Position numbers and translations under genes: made by a program. The notes beneath the pieces are model-generated. The model searched no databases and was not told where the DNA came from. It worked only from the letters and a program-made list of their open reading frames with translations. Below are positions 28,039-37,213 of a stretch of 64,000 nt of DNA, one piece after another. Each line of letters begins with the position of its first letter. The stretch's first letter is position 1. The DNA is taken from positions 1 through 64,000 of the forward strand of contig JAJXWH010000009.1 in assembly GCA_021781745.1 (NCBI GenBank). Direction: 5' to 3'. Origin of the DNA: Bacillota bacterium (lineage in GTDB: Bacteria > Bacillota > Clostridia > Clostridiales > Clostridiaceae).

Positions 28039-28452
28039 CTAAATTGGTAAAGCTCTATGACCTATCCCTATAACCACTTCATCTAGGTGTAGCAATCCTA
28101 TATTCAAAAATATACAAACTGATATATGCTCTCCACCTCTTGCAATTCCAATTTTACCTCCCACGTTTTGACCATTAGCTCTATTAGCTATTTGAATTAT
28201 TGCATCTCTTGTTGCTCCTATTACAGCTCCCTCATGCAAATGCTCTTCTCTTATCAGCTCATTTCTTTTTGCTGCCACCAATGCACTTTCAAGTATTTTG
28301 GATATTGATGAATTAATATTACCACCTATATTTACTGCAGTAACTTTAATTCCTTTTTCATTATATAACTTCTTTAAATGTTCTTCTTCATTTCTATCGC
28401 AAATGGCCATTTTAGTAGCAATTTTAGCAACTTTTGTACTATTACTATCCAT
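28039..28452 (-). CDS. HutP-family protein
   Basis: A 137-residue protein resembling HutP, the histidine- and Mg-dependent RNA-binding antiterminator of the Bacillus hut operon. The middle ISKILESALVAAKRNELIREEH and the C-terminal LDEVVIGIGHRALPI match the family pattern (HutP ends in a comparable GVGINHI). The start at 28452 follows GGAGGG by 8 bases; a TTG five codons earlier lies over the site. No hut genes are near, so the target RNA and ligand are unknown. It stands alone between two operons. Confidence 0.75.
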   Translation of the reverse strand: MDSNSTKVAKIATKMAICDRNEEEHLKKLYNEKGIKVTAVNIGGNINSSISKILESALVAAKRNELIREEHLHEGAVIGATRDAIIQIANRANGQNVGGKIGIARGGEHISVCIFLNIGLLHLDEVVIGIGHRALPI

Positions 28453-28525
28453 AAGTTTACCCTCCAATTAATTTTATAAGTATTATATCACACCACTATC
28501 TCTTTAATTCTACAAACATTAATAG

Positions 28526-28580
28526 CAAAAAAATATGCACCTTAATAATAGTGAATATTTCACTTTAATAATAGTGCACA
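28526..28580 (-). terminator. terminator of the fatty acid operon
   Basis: Just after the accA stop, the minus-strand RNA forms nested pairs: an inner AGTG/CACT hairpin and an outer TGCAC/GTGCA, followed by a U-rich tail (about 28533-28527). The word TTAATAATAGTG occurs twice as direct copies at 28542-28553 and 28564-28575, which builds the dyad. Confidence 0.65.
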
Positions 28581-28614
28581 TTTTTCTCATATAAAACATC
28601 TATTTATGATTCAA

Positions 28615-29433
28615 TTAATAAAAATTTCCCATATTTCTGAATTTATTATATCTTTCACTAATTAAAGTATCCAAATCTTTTCCCTTTAATTCTGATAAAG
28701 CTTCTACAATACTCTTTTTTACATTCTCAGCTATTTTAGCTGGATTTTTATGAGCTCCACCTCTTGGTTCTTTTATCACATCATCAATTATGTTAAAATC
28801 CTTGAGATTTTTAGCAGTAATTTTCATAACTGCTGCAGCTTCCTTTGCACGACTGGCATCTTTCCACAAAATAGATGCAAATCCTTCTGGTGAAAGAATT
28901 GAATATATGGAATGCTCAAGCATAAAAATTCTATCTGCAACTGTTAATGCCAAAGCACCGCCGCTTCCACCCTCTCCTGTAACAAAAGAGATTATCGGAG
29001 TTTTTAGTCTGCTTAATTCAAAAAGATTATTGGCTATAGCCTGCCCTTGACCTCTTTCCTCAGCTCCAACTCCGCAAAAGGCACCCGGAGTATCTACAAA
29101 GCATACGACAGGTCTCTTAAATTTTTCAGCCTGCTTCATAAGTCTTAATGCCTTTCTATATCCTTCTGGATTTGGCATTCCAAAATTTCTTTTTATATTT
29201 TCATTAGTATTAGAACCCTTGGTTATCGCTATAACTGTAACGCTTAGATCATTAATTGATGCTATTCCTCCAATTATAGATTTATCATCTCCAAAATTTC
29301 TATCACCATGAAATTCTATAAAATCCTTAAAAATAGTTTCAATATAATACTTTCCAGTCGGTCTGTCTTTATGTCTTGCTATCTCAACACTTTCCCATGG
29401 TGTTACATTACCTTTTATAAATTCTTTATCCAT
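28615..29433 (-). CDS. accA: acetyl-CoA carboxylase carboxyltransferase subunit alpha
   Basis: A 272-residue crotonase-fold subunit that with AccD moves CO2 from biotin to acetyl-CoA, making malonyl-Co[23 protein letters not shown], the GFRKALR-like [32 protein letters not shown] and [11 protein letters not shown] are characteristic. It lacks the extra N-terminal part of proteobacterial AccA, as usual in Firmicutes. The ATG overlaps the accD end by 8 bases. It is the last gene of the operon and is followed by a terminator. Confidence 0.97.
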   Translation of the reverse strand: MDKEFIKGNVTPWESVEIARHKDRPTGKYYIETIFKDFIEFHGDRNFGDDKSIIGGIASINDLSVTVIAITKGSNTNENIKRNFGMPNPEGYRKALRLMKQAEKFKRPVVCFVDTPGAFCGVGAEERGQGQAIANNLFELSRLKTPIISFVTGEGGSGGALALTVADRIFMLEHSIYSILSPEGFASILWKDASRAKEAAAVMKITAKNLKDFNIIDDVIKEPRGGAHKNPAKIAENVKKSIVEALSELKGKDLDTLISERYNKFRNMGNFY

Positions 29434-30301
29434 TACTTCTCACCCCATGTAAAATAAGAATTTTATATATACATGCTCTCATGTTTTTTCTTTCAACAAT
29501 AGCATCAACAAACCCTTTTTGCATTAAAAATTCTGCCTTTTGAAAATCATCTGGAAGACTTTCTTTAATTGTATTTTCTATTACTCTTCTTCCTGCAAAA
29601 CCAATTAGCGCATCTGGTTCACTTAATATAATGTCACCTTCCATAGCAAAACTTGCTGTAACTCCTCCAGTAGTTGGATCAGTTAATATTGAAATATATA
29701 AAAGACCAGCTTCATCATGCTTTGCAAGTGCTGCACTTACTTTAGCCATTTGCATAAGCGAAAAAATACCTTCTTGCATTCTAGCACCACCAGATGCAGT
29801 AAAAATAATAACTGGAAGTTTATTTTCCGTAGCATATTCTACAAGTCTTGTAATTTTTTCACCAACAACAGTACCCATGCTTCCCATCATAAAGAAACTA
29901 TCCATGATTGCACAAGCCACGTCTATTCCATTTAGTTGACCTACACCTGTTACAACAGCTTCTTTACTATCAGTTTTTCCACTCTTCAGTTTTTCCTCAT
30001 AACCTTTAAATTCTAATGGATTTGTAGTTTTTAAATCTCTCCAAAGTTCTTTAAAAGTATCTTTATCAAAAAAAATTTTCACTCTTTCTTTTGCATTTAT
30101 TCTAAAATGATGGCCACAAACTGTACAAACATGTTTTGTATTTTCTAAATCTTCACCATATATCATTGCGCTGCATTTATCACATTTCACCCACATTCCT
30201 GACGGAATATTAGGTTTTTCCTGTGGCTCATTATGTCTAACAACTGAAGGTCTGACGGTTGCATATTGTTGTTTTTTTATAAATAGGTCCTTAAGAGACA
30301 T
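29426..30301 (-). CDS. accD: acetyl-CoA carboxylase carboxyltransferase subunit beta
   Basis: A 291-residue beta subunit. An N-terminal zinc ribbon (CDKC at about 39-42 and CTVCG at about 58-62) precedes the crotonase-like domain with [21 protein letters not shown] and [17 protein letters not shown]. The zinc ribbon is a known RNA and substrate contact in the E. coli protein. The gene overlaps accC and accA by a few bases at its ends, so the three are translated together. Confidence 0.97.
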   Translation of the reverse strand: MSLKDLFIKKQQYATVRPSVVRHNEPQEKPNIPSGMWVKCDKCSAMIYGEDLENTKHVCTVCGHHFRINAKERVKIFFDKDTFKELWRDLKTTNPLEFKGYEEKLKSGKTDSKEAVVTGVGQLNGIDVACAIMDSFFMMGSMGTVVGEKITRLVEYATENKLPVIIFTASGGARMQEGIFSLMQMAKVSAALAKHDEAGLLYISILTDPTTGGVTASFAMEGDIILSEPDALIGFAGRRVIENTIKESLPDDFQKAEFLMQKGFVDAIVERKNMRACIYKILILHGVRSNG

Positions 30302-31646
30302 CCTTCTTCACCATCTTTTCTGCTAAAAATGAGGTATCATAATCACCTTCTAAGAATTCTTTAGTTTCAAGTATAGATAATTCAAAATTAATATTCGTTT
30401 TTACTCCACCAACTGCAAATTCTGATAATGCTCTATTCATTTTTACAATAGCTTCATTTCTATCATTTCCAAAAGTAATTAATTTAGCCACCATTGAATC
30501 ATAGCAATGAGGGATTTTATACCCACAAAATATTGCAGAATCTATTCTTACTCCCATTCCACCCGGAATACAAAGTTCTTCAATTGTTCCTGGACATGGT
30601 CTAAAATCATGATCTGGATCTTCTGCATTTACCCTGCATTCTATAGCATGACCTTTAATTTTTATATCATCTTGAGTAAACTCAAGTTTTTCACCTGAAG
30701 CTATCTTTAACTGTTCTTTTACCAAGTCTATTCCTGTAATCATTTCAGTAATTGGATGCTCAACTTGTATTCTTGTGTTCATTTCCATAAAGTAAAAATT
30801 ATTATCTTTATCGAACAAAAACTCAATAGTTCCAGCATTTTTGTAATCAACTGCACTGGCAGCTTTCTTAGCAATTTCACCCATTTTAGTTCTTAATTCT
30901 GGGGTTAATACATTAGATGGAGCTTCTTCAAGAACTTTTTGGTTCTTTCTTTGCATTGAACACTCTCTTTCTCCTAAATGCACTACATTATCATGTTCAT
31001 CAGCCAAAATTTGAAATTCAATATGCTTTGGCTTTTGAATATATTTTTCTATATATAAGGAATCATCTCCAAAACAAGCTTTTGCTTCTGATTTTGCAGT
31101 CTTAAATCCCATTAAAAATTCTTCATCATTTTTTGCAATTCTTATACCCTTTCCGCCTCCACCAGCAGATGCTTTTATCATTATTGGGTATCCAATTTCT
31201 TTTGCTATTTCTAAAGCATGAGCTTCATCTTTTATCTCGCCTTCATATCCTGGAACTACAGGAACTCCAGAGGCTTTCATTATCTCTCTAGCTTTAGCCT
31301 TATTTCCCATCATTTCAATAGTTTCATAATCAGGTCCTATAAATTTAATGTTACATTGCTTACACATCTTTGCGAACTTTGGATTTTCTGATAAAAATCC
31401 GAATCCTGGATGTATAGCATCAGCACCAGTTAAAACACACGCACTTAAAATATTAGCTATATTTAAATAACTATCTTTTGGCATTGCAGGTCCAATACAT
31501 ACTGCTTCATCTGCTAATTGAGTATGAAGTGCTTCTCTATCAATCTCTGAATAAACAGCAACTGTACTTATACCCATTTCCCTGCAAGCTCTAATTATTC
31601 TAACTGCAATTTCTCCTCTATTGGCAATTAGTACTTTCTTTAACAT
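30291..31646 (-). CDS. accC: acetyl-CoA carboxylase biotin carboxylase subunit
   Basis: A 451-residue ATP-grasp enzyme that carboxylates biotin on AccB using ATP and bicarbonate. [22 protein letters not shown] opens the protein. [15 protein letters not shown], the glycine-rich lid [33 protein letters not shown] and [22 protein letters not shown] are standard, with catalytic Glu and Arg in place. The length is normal for the stand-alone subunit. The start lies 10 bases after fabZ. Confidence 0.98.
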   Translation of the reverse strand: MLKKVLIANRGEIAVRIIRACREMGISTVAVYSEIDREALHTQLADEAVCIGPAMPKDSYLNIANILSACVLTGADAIHPGFGFLSENPKFAKMCKQCNIKFIGPDYETIEMMGNKAKAREIMKASGVPVVPGYEGEIKDEAHALEIAKEIGYPIMIKASAGGGGKGIRIAKNDEEFLMGFKTAKSEAKACFGDDSLYIEKYIQKPKHIEFQILADEHDNVVHLGERECSMQRKNQKVLEEAPSNVLTPELRTKMGEIAKKAASAVDYKNAGTIEFLFDKDNNFYFMEMNTRIQVEHPITEMITGIDLVKEQLKIASGEKLEFTQDDIKIKGHAIECRVNAEDPDHDFRPCPGTIEELCIPGGMGVRIDSAIFCGYKIPHCYDSMVAKLITFGNDRNEAIVKMNRALSEFAVGGVKTNINFELSILETKEFLEGDYDTSFLAEKMVKKDVS

Positions 31647-31655
31647 TCATATCAC

Positions 31656-32084
31656 CTATCCTATAGCAAAAAGTATCTCTGCTTCACAAACTGTCTTTCC
31701 ATCAACTGAGGCAATGCCTTTTCCAACACCTATAGGCCCTTTTATTTTTATTATTTCACAATATAAATCTAATCTATCTCCAGGCACAACTTTGTTCTTA
31801 AATCTAACTTTATTAGTTCCAGCAAACAGTGGAGTTTTTCCTTTATACTTTTCCATAGAAAGAATAGCCACCGCTCCTGCTTGAGCTAATGCTTCAATCT
31901 GAAGCACTCCTGGCATAATTGGTTCTTGTGGATAATGTCCTTGAAAATAAGCTTCGTTAGCGGAAACATTTTTATATCCTTTTACAAACATTTTGTCTTC
32001 AATATCCATTTCAACAACTCTGTCTATTAGCAGCATTGGATATCTATGAGGTATAATCTCTTTTATTTCATTTATATTTAGCAT
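31656..32084 (-). CDS. fabZ: 3-hydroxyacyl-ACP dehydratase
   Basis: A 142-residue hot-dog dehydratase removing water from 3-hydroxyacyl-ACP in elongation. The catalytic His and Glu are in [37 protein letters not shown] near the N-terminus is diagnostic. It starts four bases after accB. The window has no fabA, fabM or second fabZ to make unsaturated chains. Confidence 0.97.
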   Translation of the reverse strand: MLNINEIKEIIPHRYPMLLIDRVVEMDIEDKMFVKGYKNVSANEAYFQGHYPQEPIMPGVLQIEALAQAGAVAILSMEKYKGKTPLFAGTNKVRFKNKVVPGDRLDLYCEIIKIKGPIGVGKGIASVDGKTVCEAEILFAIG

Positions 32085-32087
32085 CCT

Positions 32088-32606
32088 TTATTCCCCCTTA
32101 ACCTTAAATAAAGGCTGACCGTATTCCACCATGTCTCCATCATTAACTAAGCGTTCAACAATAACTCCGCTGAATTCACTTTCTATTTCATTCATAAGCT
32201 TCATAGCCTCAATTATGCAAATAACCTTGCCTTTTGAAATTGTGCTGCCTACTTCTACGAAAGGAGCACTTTCTGGTGATGCAGAAGAATAAAATGTCCC
32301 TACCATTGGAGCTGTTATAGTATTAATATTTTTATCATCTATAATTGCTTCTTCCACAACATTTTTAACTTCCTCTTTTTCAATTACATTATTAGCTGTT
32401 TTTGTGCTTTGAATAGTTGAATTCACTGGTACACTAGCATTAATTGGGTTATTAGCTACGCTTGCTGCAGCTGCACTACTATCAGTTAATCCCCTGTTTA
32501 AAGATTTATCCATTTTTATATGATCATTATTACTTTGAAGCTCAAAAAAGGCTAGGCTTGATGAGTCAACCAATTTAATAAGCTCTTTTATTTTTTCAAA
32601 GTCCAT
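32088..32606 (-). CDS. accB: biotin carboxyl carrier protein of acetyl-CoA carboxylase
   Basis: A 172-residue carrier. Residues 1-25 form the N-terminal helix region, followed by a flexible Ala/Asn/Ser/Val-rich linker of about 60 residues. The C-terminal biotinyl domain has the modified lysine in IEAMKLMNEIES (about residue 137). The final VEYGQPLFKVKG is typical. GGAGG lies 8-9 nt upstream. A long palindromic element (32626-32757) fills the gap between fabF and this gene's ribosome site. Confidence 0.97.
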   Translation of the reverse strand: MDFEKIKELIKLVDSSSLAFFELQSNNDHIKMDKSLNRGLTDSSAAAASVANNPINASVPVNSTIQSTKTANNVIEKEEVKNVVEEAIIDDKNINTITAPMVGTFYSSASPESAPFVEVGSTISKGKVICIIEAMKLMNEIESEFSGVIVERLVNDGDMVEYGQPLFKVKGE

Positions 32607-32625
32607 AAATATATCCTCCCTTAAA

Positions 32626-32757
32626 TGGATGAATTATTAATGATTAATGATGAATAATTATGGATGAAATTACTTCGTAATTTCTTTTATTCTGTAAAAA
32701 TTCCCGAAGGAATTTCCTCCTTCATCATTCATTATTCATCATTCATTATTCATCATA
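32626..32757. repeat. modular palindromic intergenic element A
   Basis: The left arm repeats ATGAAT/AATGAT-like words and the right arm carries the complementary CATTATTCAT words. Between them are two hairpins. The first has an 8-bp stem with a TTC loop (32666-32673 with 32677-32684); the second has a 7-bp stem with a CGAA loop (32698-32704 with 32709-32715). It begins 8 bases after the fabF stop and ends about 20 bases before accB. It shares layout and core words with the elements at 42447-42584 and 47177-47250. Confidence 0.75.
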
Positions 32758-32764
32758 CTAAAAA

Positions 32765-34000
32765 TTATTTCCATTTCTTTAAAAGTAAAGTCGCGTTATG
32801 TCCACCAAATCCTAGTGAATTAGTAAGGGCATATTCTAACTCTTCTTTCCTTCCAACATTAGGTACATAGTCTAAATCTAATTCTTCATCCTTTGTTTGA
32901 TACCCAATTGTTGGTGGGATAAATCCTTCCTGAAGTGCTTTTGCACATATAATCGCTTCTATTGCTCCAGCTGCTCCAAGCAGATGACCTGTCATAGATT
33001 TTGTTGAAGATATTGGAATATTATATGCAGTTTCTCCAAATGCTGCTTTAATTGCTGCCGTTTCAAATTTATCGTTTAATTCTGTAGAAGTCCCATGAGC
33101 ATTTATATAAGAAACTTCTTCTGGTTTAATTCCTGCTTCAGCTATAGCATCTTTCATAGCTCTAGCTGCACCGCTTCCATCTGGTGCTGGTGAAGTAATA
33201 TGATATGCATCACAAGTCGAACCATATCCAACTAATTCAGCTATTATGTTTGCTCCTCTAGCTTCAGCATGTTCTAAAGATTCAAGAACTAAAGCACCTG
33301 CTCCTTCACCCATTACAAAACCATTTCTTTCCTTATCAAAAGGAATAGAAGCTCTTTCTGGATCATTGTTTGAATTTAAAGCCTTCATGCTATGGAACCC
33401 GCTAATTGCAAGTCTTGTTATTGAAGCTTCCGCTCCACCTGCAAGCATTACATCTGCATAACCATGCTTAATTGTTCTAAATGCATCCCCAATGTTATTA
33501 GTTCCTGTAGCACAAGCAGTTACTGCTGATGTACAAGGTCCTTTTAATCCATATTTAATAGCTACATTTCCTGCTCCTAAATTTATTATTGCCATAGGAA
33601 TAAAGAATGGTGTCACTCTCTTTGATTTTCCAGTAGCTAATTTACTACATTCAGTTTCAATAGTTTCAAAACCACCTATTCCAGAACCTAACATTACTCC
33701 AAATCTATCTAAATCTTCTTTTTCTAAGTCTATTCCTGAATTCTTTATTGCTTCATCTGCTGCAACTAAACCAAATTGAGCAAATCTATCTAATCTTTTA
33801 CACTCTTTTTTCCCAATTACTGTTTCTGGATCAAAGTCCTTAACTTCAGCTGCAATTTTTACATCTATTAACTCTTGATCTACTAAAGTAATAAAATCTA
33901 TTCCTAGTTTTCCTTCTTTTGCATTATTCCAAAACGTACTAACATCATTACCTATAGGAGTTACAGCTCCCATTCCTGTAATAACAACTCTTCTCTCCAT
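32765..34000 (-). CDS. fabF: beta-ketoacyl-ACP synthase II
   Basis: A 411-residue condensing enzyme extending acyl-ACP with malonyl-ACP. The Cys-His-His triad is in VTACATGTNNIGDAF (about Cys163), INAHGTSTELND and KSMTGHLLGAAGAIEA. The C-terminal NSLGFGGHNATLLLKK is standard. It is the only elongating synthase in the window besides FabH. The start follows fabG after 18 bases with a GGAGGA site. Confidence 0.97.
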   Translation of the reverse strand: MERRVVITGMGAVTPIGNDVSTFWNNAKEGKLGIDFITLVDQELIDVKIAAEVKDFDPETVIGKKECKRLDRFAQFGLVAADEAIKNSGIDLEKEDLDRFGVMLGSGIGGFETIETECSKLATGKSKRVTPFFIPMAIINLGAGNVAIKYGLKGPCTSAVTACATGTNNIGDAFRTIKHGYADVMLAGGAEASITRLAISGFHSMKALNSNNDPERASIPFDKERNGFVMGEGAGALVLESLEHAEARGANIIAELVGYGSTCDAYHITSPAPDGSGAARAMKDAIAEAGIKPEEVSYINAHGTSTELNDKFETAAIKAAFGETAYNIPISSTKSMTGHLLGAAGAIEAIICAKALQEGFIPPTIGYQTKDEELDLDYVPNVGRKEELEYALTNSLGFGGHNATLLLKKWK

Positions 34001-34018
34001 GATTTTATTATTCCTCCA

Positions 34019-34759
34019 TTACATTAACATTCCGCCATCAACTTGGATTACTTGACCAGTAACATAATCTGCACTTTCACTTGCAAGGAAAGCTACAACA
34101 TTTGCTACATCTTCTGGTTTTCCAAATCTCTTAAGTGGTATATTTTTCTTAGCTTCTTCACTAACTTTTTCGTTTAAAACATGTGTCATATCAGTTTCAA
34201 TAAATCCTGGTGCTACTGCATTTACAGTAATTCCTCTTGAACCAACTTCTCTTGCTAGTGACTTTGTCATTCCAATTACACCAGCTTTAGATGCTGCATA
34301 ATTAACTTGGCCTGCATTTCCTGTAAGCCCTACTACTGATGAAATGTTTATTATTTTTCCAGATTTTTGTTTAATCATTATTGGAGTAATAGCTTTTAAA
34401 CAATTAAATACCCCTTTTAAGTTTACATCAATAACATTATCAAAATCTTCTTCTTTCATTCTAAGTATTAAATTGTCTTTTGTAATACCTGCATTATTTA
34501 CTATAATGTCAATTTTACCAAATTTCTCTTTAGCTGCTGTAATAAGATTTTCTACTTCTTCTACTTTAGAAATATCTCCTTTTATACTTAAAACTTCAAC
34601 ACCCATTTCTTTGATTTTATCTTCAACTTCTAATGCTTCTTTTTCGCTGCTTCTATAATTTAAAACCACATTAGCTCCAAGAGATGCAAGCTTTAAAGCA
34701 ATTGCCTTCCCTAAACCTCTTGACGCTCCTGTAACAATAGCACATTTTCCTTTTAGCAT
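34019..34759 (-). CDS. fabG: 3-oxoacyl-ACP reductase
   Basis: A 246-residue short-chain dehydrogenase reducing 3-oxoacyl-ACP with NADPH. TGASRGLGKAIA at 9-20 binds the cofactor. NNAGIT, INISSVVGLTG and YAASKAGVIGMTKSLARE (catalytic Tyr and Lys) are present, and the C-terminus reads YVTGQVIQVDGGMLM. The length is standard. It follows fabD after 20 bases. Confidence 0.97.
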   Translation of the reverse strand: MLKGKCAIVTGASRGLGKAIALKLASLGANVVLNYRSSEKEALEVEDKIKEMGVEVLSIKGDISKVEEVENLITAAKEKFGKIDIIVNNAGITKDNLILRMKEEDFDNVIDVNLKGVFNCLKAITPIMIKQKSGKIINISSVVGLTGNAGQVNYAASKAGVIGMTKSLAREVGSRGITVNAVAPGFIETDMTHVLNEKVSEEAKKNIPLKRFGKPEDVANVVAFLASESADYVTGQVIQVDGGMLM

Positions 34760-34779
34760 AAAAATCCCCTTTCAAGCAG

Positions 34780-35718
34780 TTAACTGTTAACTGAAATAAT
34801 TGTATTTTTTAATGATTCCATATCTTCTACATTTAAAAGTGTTGCACTTTTATTTATCTTTTTAACAAATCCTCTAAGAGCTTTTCCTGGCCCAACTTCA
34901 ATGAAAGTATCAACGCCGCAGTCAATCATATGATTTATAGTTTTTTCAAAAAGCACGGATGTCCTTATATGTTTCTTAAGCAACTCCTTAACATCATCTT
35001 CTTTATCATAAGGAAGTCCTTTAACATTTGAATACACTGTTTTATTAACTTCTTTAATCTCAACAGTTTTTATTGTGTTAAAGAATTCTTCACTTGCAGG
35101 CTCAAGAAGAGAGCTATGAAATGGTCCACTAACTTTTAAAGGAATGCCAAGACCGCCTAATTCCTTCGCAATTTTAACTGCCTCATCAATTGCATTATTT
35201 TCACCCGAAATAACCACTTGACCTGGACAGTTAAAGTTAGCACCTTCTACTATTCCAAATTCACCTGCTCTAGTTAATAATTCTTGTATTTTTTCATCAC
35301 TTAACTTCAATACAGCAGCCATTTTTCCAAGCCCTTCTGGAAGAGCGCTGCCCATAATTCTTCCTCTTTCTTTAATAAGTAATAATCCTTCTTCTAAAGA
35401 AAGTGCTCCCCCGTATATTAATGCTGCATATTCTCCTAAACTAAGTCCTGCTGCATAATCAGCTTTAATATTATTAATTTCTAATGCTTTCAATGCTATT
35501 AAAGACGCAACAAGAATTGTAGGCTGAGCATTTTCAGTTGCTGTAAGAAGTTCTTCTGGTCCTTCAAACATCATCTTCTTAATAGGCATACATAAAATCT
35601 CTTCACTACGATCTAAAAGTTCTTTACATTCTGGGATATTCTCACAAAGCTCTTTTGCCATTCCAATAGTTTGAACTCCTTGACCTGGGAAAAGAAATGC
35701 GGTTTTATTACTATTCAT
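34780..35718 (-). CDS. fabD: malonyl-CoA:ACP transacylase
   Basis: A 312-residue transacylase loading malonate on ACP. FLFPGQGVQTIGM opens the domain. The nucleophile Ser is in GLSLGEYAAL (about residue 88) and the catalytic His in VSGPFHSSLL. I use the ATG at 35718, which follows TTTGGAGGA by 5-7 bases inside the fabK end and overlaps that gene by 8 bases. The upstream in-frame ATG at 35748 has no ribosome site. Confidence 0.96.
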   Translation of the reverse strand: MNSNKTAFLFPGQGVQTIGMAKELCENIPECKELLDRSEEILCMPIKKMMFEGPEELLTATENAQPTILVASLIALKALEINNIKADYAAGLSLGEYAALIYGGALSLEEGLLLIKERGRIMGSALPEGLGKMAAVLKLSDEKIQELLTRAGEFGIVEGANFNCPGQVVISGENNAIDEAVKIAKELGGLGIPLKVSGPFHSSLLEPASEEFFNTIKTVEIKEVNKTVYSNVKGLPYDKEDDVKELLKKHIRTSVLFEKTINHMIDCGVDTFIEVGPGKALRGFVKKINKSATLLNVEDMESLKNTIISVNS

Positions 35719-36652
35719 GTTTTCCTCCAAAACGGTTAAATATTTCATCTGCTTCTACAAATAATTCTTCAATCATTTCTTTACATGTTTGTTCTTTACA
35801 GATAAGTCCTGCTATTTGACCTGACATGATTGATCCATTTTCAACATCTCCATCAACAACAGCCTTTTTAAGCGCACCTACTCCAAGCTTTTCTAGTTCT
35901 TCAATAGATGCTCCTTCTTTTTCTAATTTCAAGAAATTTCTTGCAAGCTTATTTCTTAGAACTCTTACTGGATGACCTGTTGGTCTTCCTGTTACTTCAG
36001 TATCTATATCATTAGCCTTTAATATTTTCTCTTTATAATTTTGATGTACTGTACATTCTTTAGCTACTAAAAATCTTGTTCCAACTTGAACCCCTTCAGC
36101 ACCTAACATAAATGATGCAGCTACACCTCTTCCATCTCCTATACCACCAGCTGCTATAACTGGAATATTAACTGAATCCACAACTTGTGGCACTAATGTC
36201 ATAGTTGTTAATTGCCCTACATGTCCGCCTGATTCAGTTCCTTCTGCAATAATTGCATCAGCTCCTGCCTTTTCCATTCTTTTTGCTAAAGCTACTGAAG
36301 CTACAACTGGTATAACTTTAATTCCGTGAGCCTTCCATTTCTCCATGTACTTTCCTGGACTGCCTGCTCCAGTTGTAACTACTGATACGCCTTCTTCACA
36401 TACTAAGTCAGCTATTTCATCAACATTTTCTGCTCTTAGCATAATATTTACACCAAATGGCTTACTCGTCATTTCCTTAGTCTTTTTTATTTGTTCTCTT
36501 ACCCATTCTGTTGGTGCTGCACCTGTTATTATTCCAATCCCACCAGCTTCACTTACTGCCGAAGCTAAGGAAGCATCTGCAATTCTTGCCATACCACCTT
36601 GAAATATAGGATATTTTATTTTTAACAGTTCACATACTCTATTTTTTTCCAT
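35711..36652 (-). CDS. fabK: FMN-dependent enoyl-ACP reductase II
   Basis: A 313-residue flavoprotein of the nitronate monooxygenase fold that performs the last reduction of each elongation cycle. IKYPIFQGGMARIADASLASAV, GGIGIITGA, IIAEGTESGGHVGQ, IPVIAAGGIGDGRG and GVQVGTRFL are typical of FabK. The ATG at 36652 is used because AGGAGG lies 10 bases upstream. FabK replaces FabI here, so the pathway should resist triclosan (established for FabK). A half FabT-like site (AGTTTGATAAT) lies just before the ribosome site, near 36675-36685. Confidence 0.95.
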   Translation of the reverse strand: MEKNRVCELLKIKYPIFQGGMARIADASLASAVSEAGGIGIITGAAPTEWVREQIKKTKEMTSKPFGVNIMLRAENVDEIADLVCEEGVSVVTTGAGSPGKYMEKWKAHGIKVIPVVASVALAKRMEKAGADAIIAEGTESGGHVGQLTTMTLVPQVVDSVNIPVIAAGGIGDGRGVAASFMLGAEGVQVGTRFLVAKECTVHQNYKEKILKANDIDTEVTGRPTGHPVRVLRNKLARNFLKLEKEGASIEELEKLGVGALKKAVVDGDVENGSIMSGQIAGLICKEQTCKEMIEELFVEADEIFNRFGGKHE

Positions 36653-36805
36653 AAATATATTTCCTCCTACCATTATCAAACTACAAATTATTCCTTAAAC
36701 TAGCCTTTACTAACACAATAATGGGTTAATTATTTCATTTACAATTACATATAAATAATTTTTGGGCAAAATAACCTATTATAATAAGTAATTTTACTAT
36801 ATTTA

Positions 36806-36828
36806 GGATGTAATTATCAATTGCATCC
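36806..36828 (-). repeat. hairpin between acpP and fabK
   Basis: A 10-bp stem with one wobble (36806-36815 with 36819-36828) and a 3-nt loop, about 40 bases after the acpP stop. No U-run follows. A TATAAT lies just downstream on the minus strand (about 36783-36778), so a second promoter for fabK onward is possible. The hairpin could protect a short acpP message. Confidence 0.55.
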
Positions 36829-36867
36829 ACCAAAAATTAAAAATATGTTCATATTCTAAAAGACTTT

Positions 36868-37086
36868 TTATCTATTTTTTTCTACATACTCTACTGCGTC
36901 TTTTATGGTTTTTAACCCTTCAACCTCTTCTATTTGAATATTGTATTTTTCCTCTAACTCAATTACAATTTGAAATAAATCTAAGGAATCAGCACCTAGA
37001 TCTTCAAATGTTGTTTCCATACTCACTTCTTCTTTTTCAATTCCTAATTGTTCACAGATAACCTCTCTAATTTCCTCGAATAACAT
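36868..37086 (-). CDS. acpP: acyl carrier protein
   Basis: A 72-residue acidic four-helix carrier. The phosphopantetheine Ser is Ser34 in DLGADSLDLFQIVIELEEKY. The sequence is slightly divergent from the usual GADSLDTVELVM helix (LFQIVI instead of VELVM) but complete. Long gaps on both sides (126 and about 215 bases) hold hairpins and a possible second promoter, fitting separate high-level expression of ACP. Confidence 0.96.
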   Translation of the reverse strand: MLFEEIREVICEQLGIEKEEVSMETTFEDLGADSLDLFQIVIELEEKYNIQIEEVEGLKTIKDAVEYVEKNR

Positions 37087-37213
37087 AATTTATACCTCCA
37101 TACCCCTTTACTTTTTCAGTTAACAATTATTCTTAAAAGCATAGCCTTTAGATTATATATTTAAATCTCTGTTGAGATTTTTAACTTAATTTATTGATTA
37201 AATTTTAAATAAT

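Noticed and set aside
32607..32764. CRISPR-like array in the fabF-accB gap
   Set aside because: The short words are inverted between the two arms and have no regular spacers, so this is a palindromic element and not an array.
37163..37180. 7-bp hairpin AAATCTC/GAGATTT between fabH and acpP
   Set aside because: Short, no U-run, and expected by chance in A+T-rich DNA; not called as terminator.
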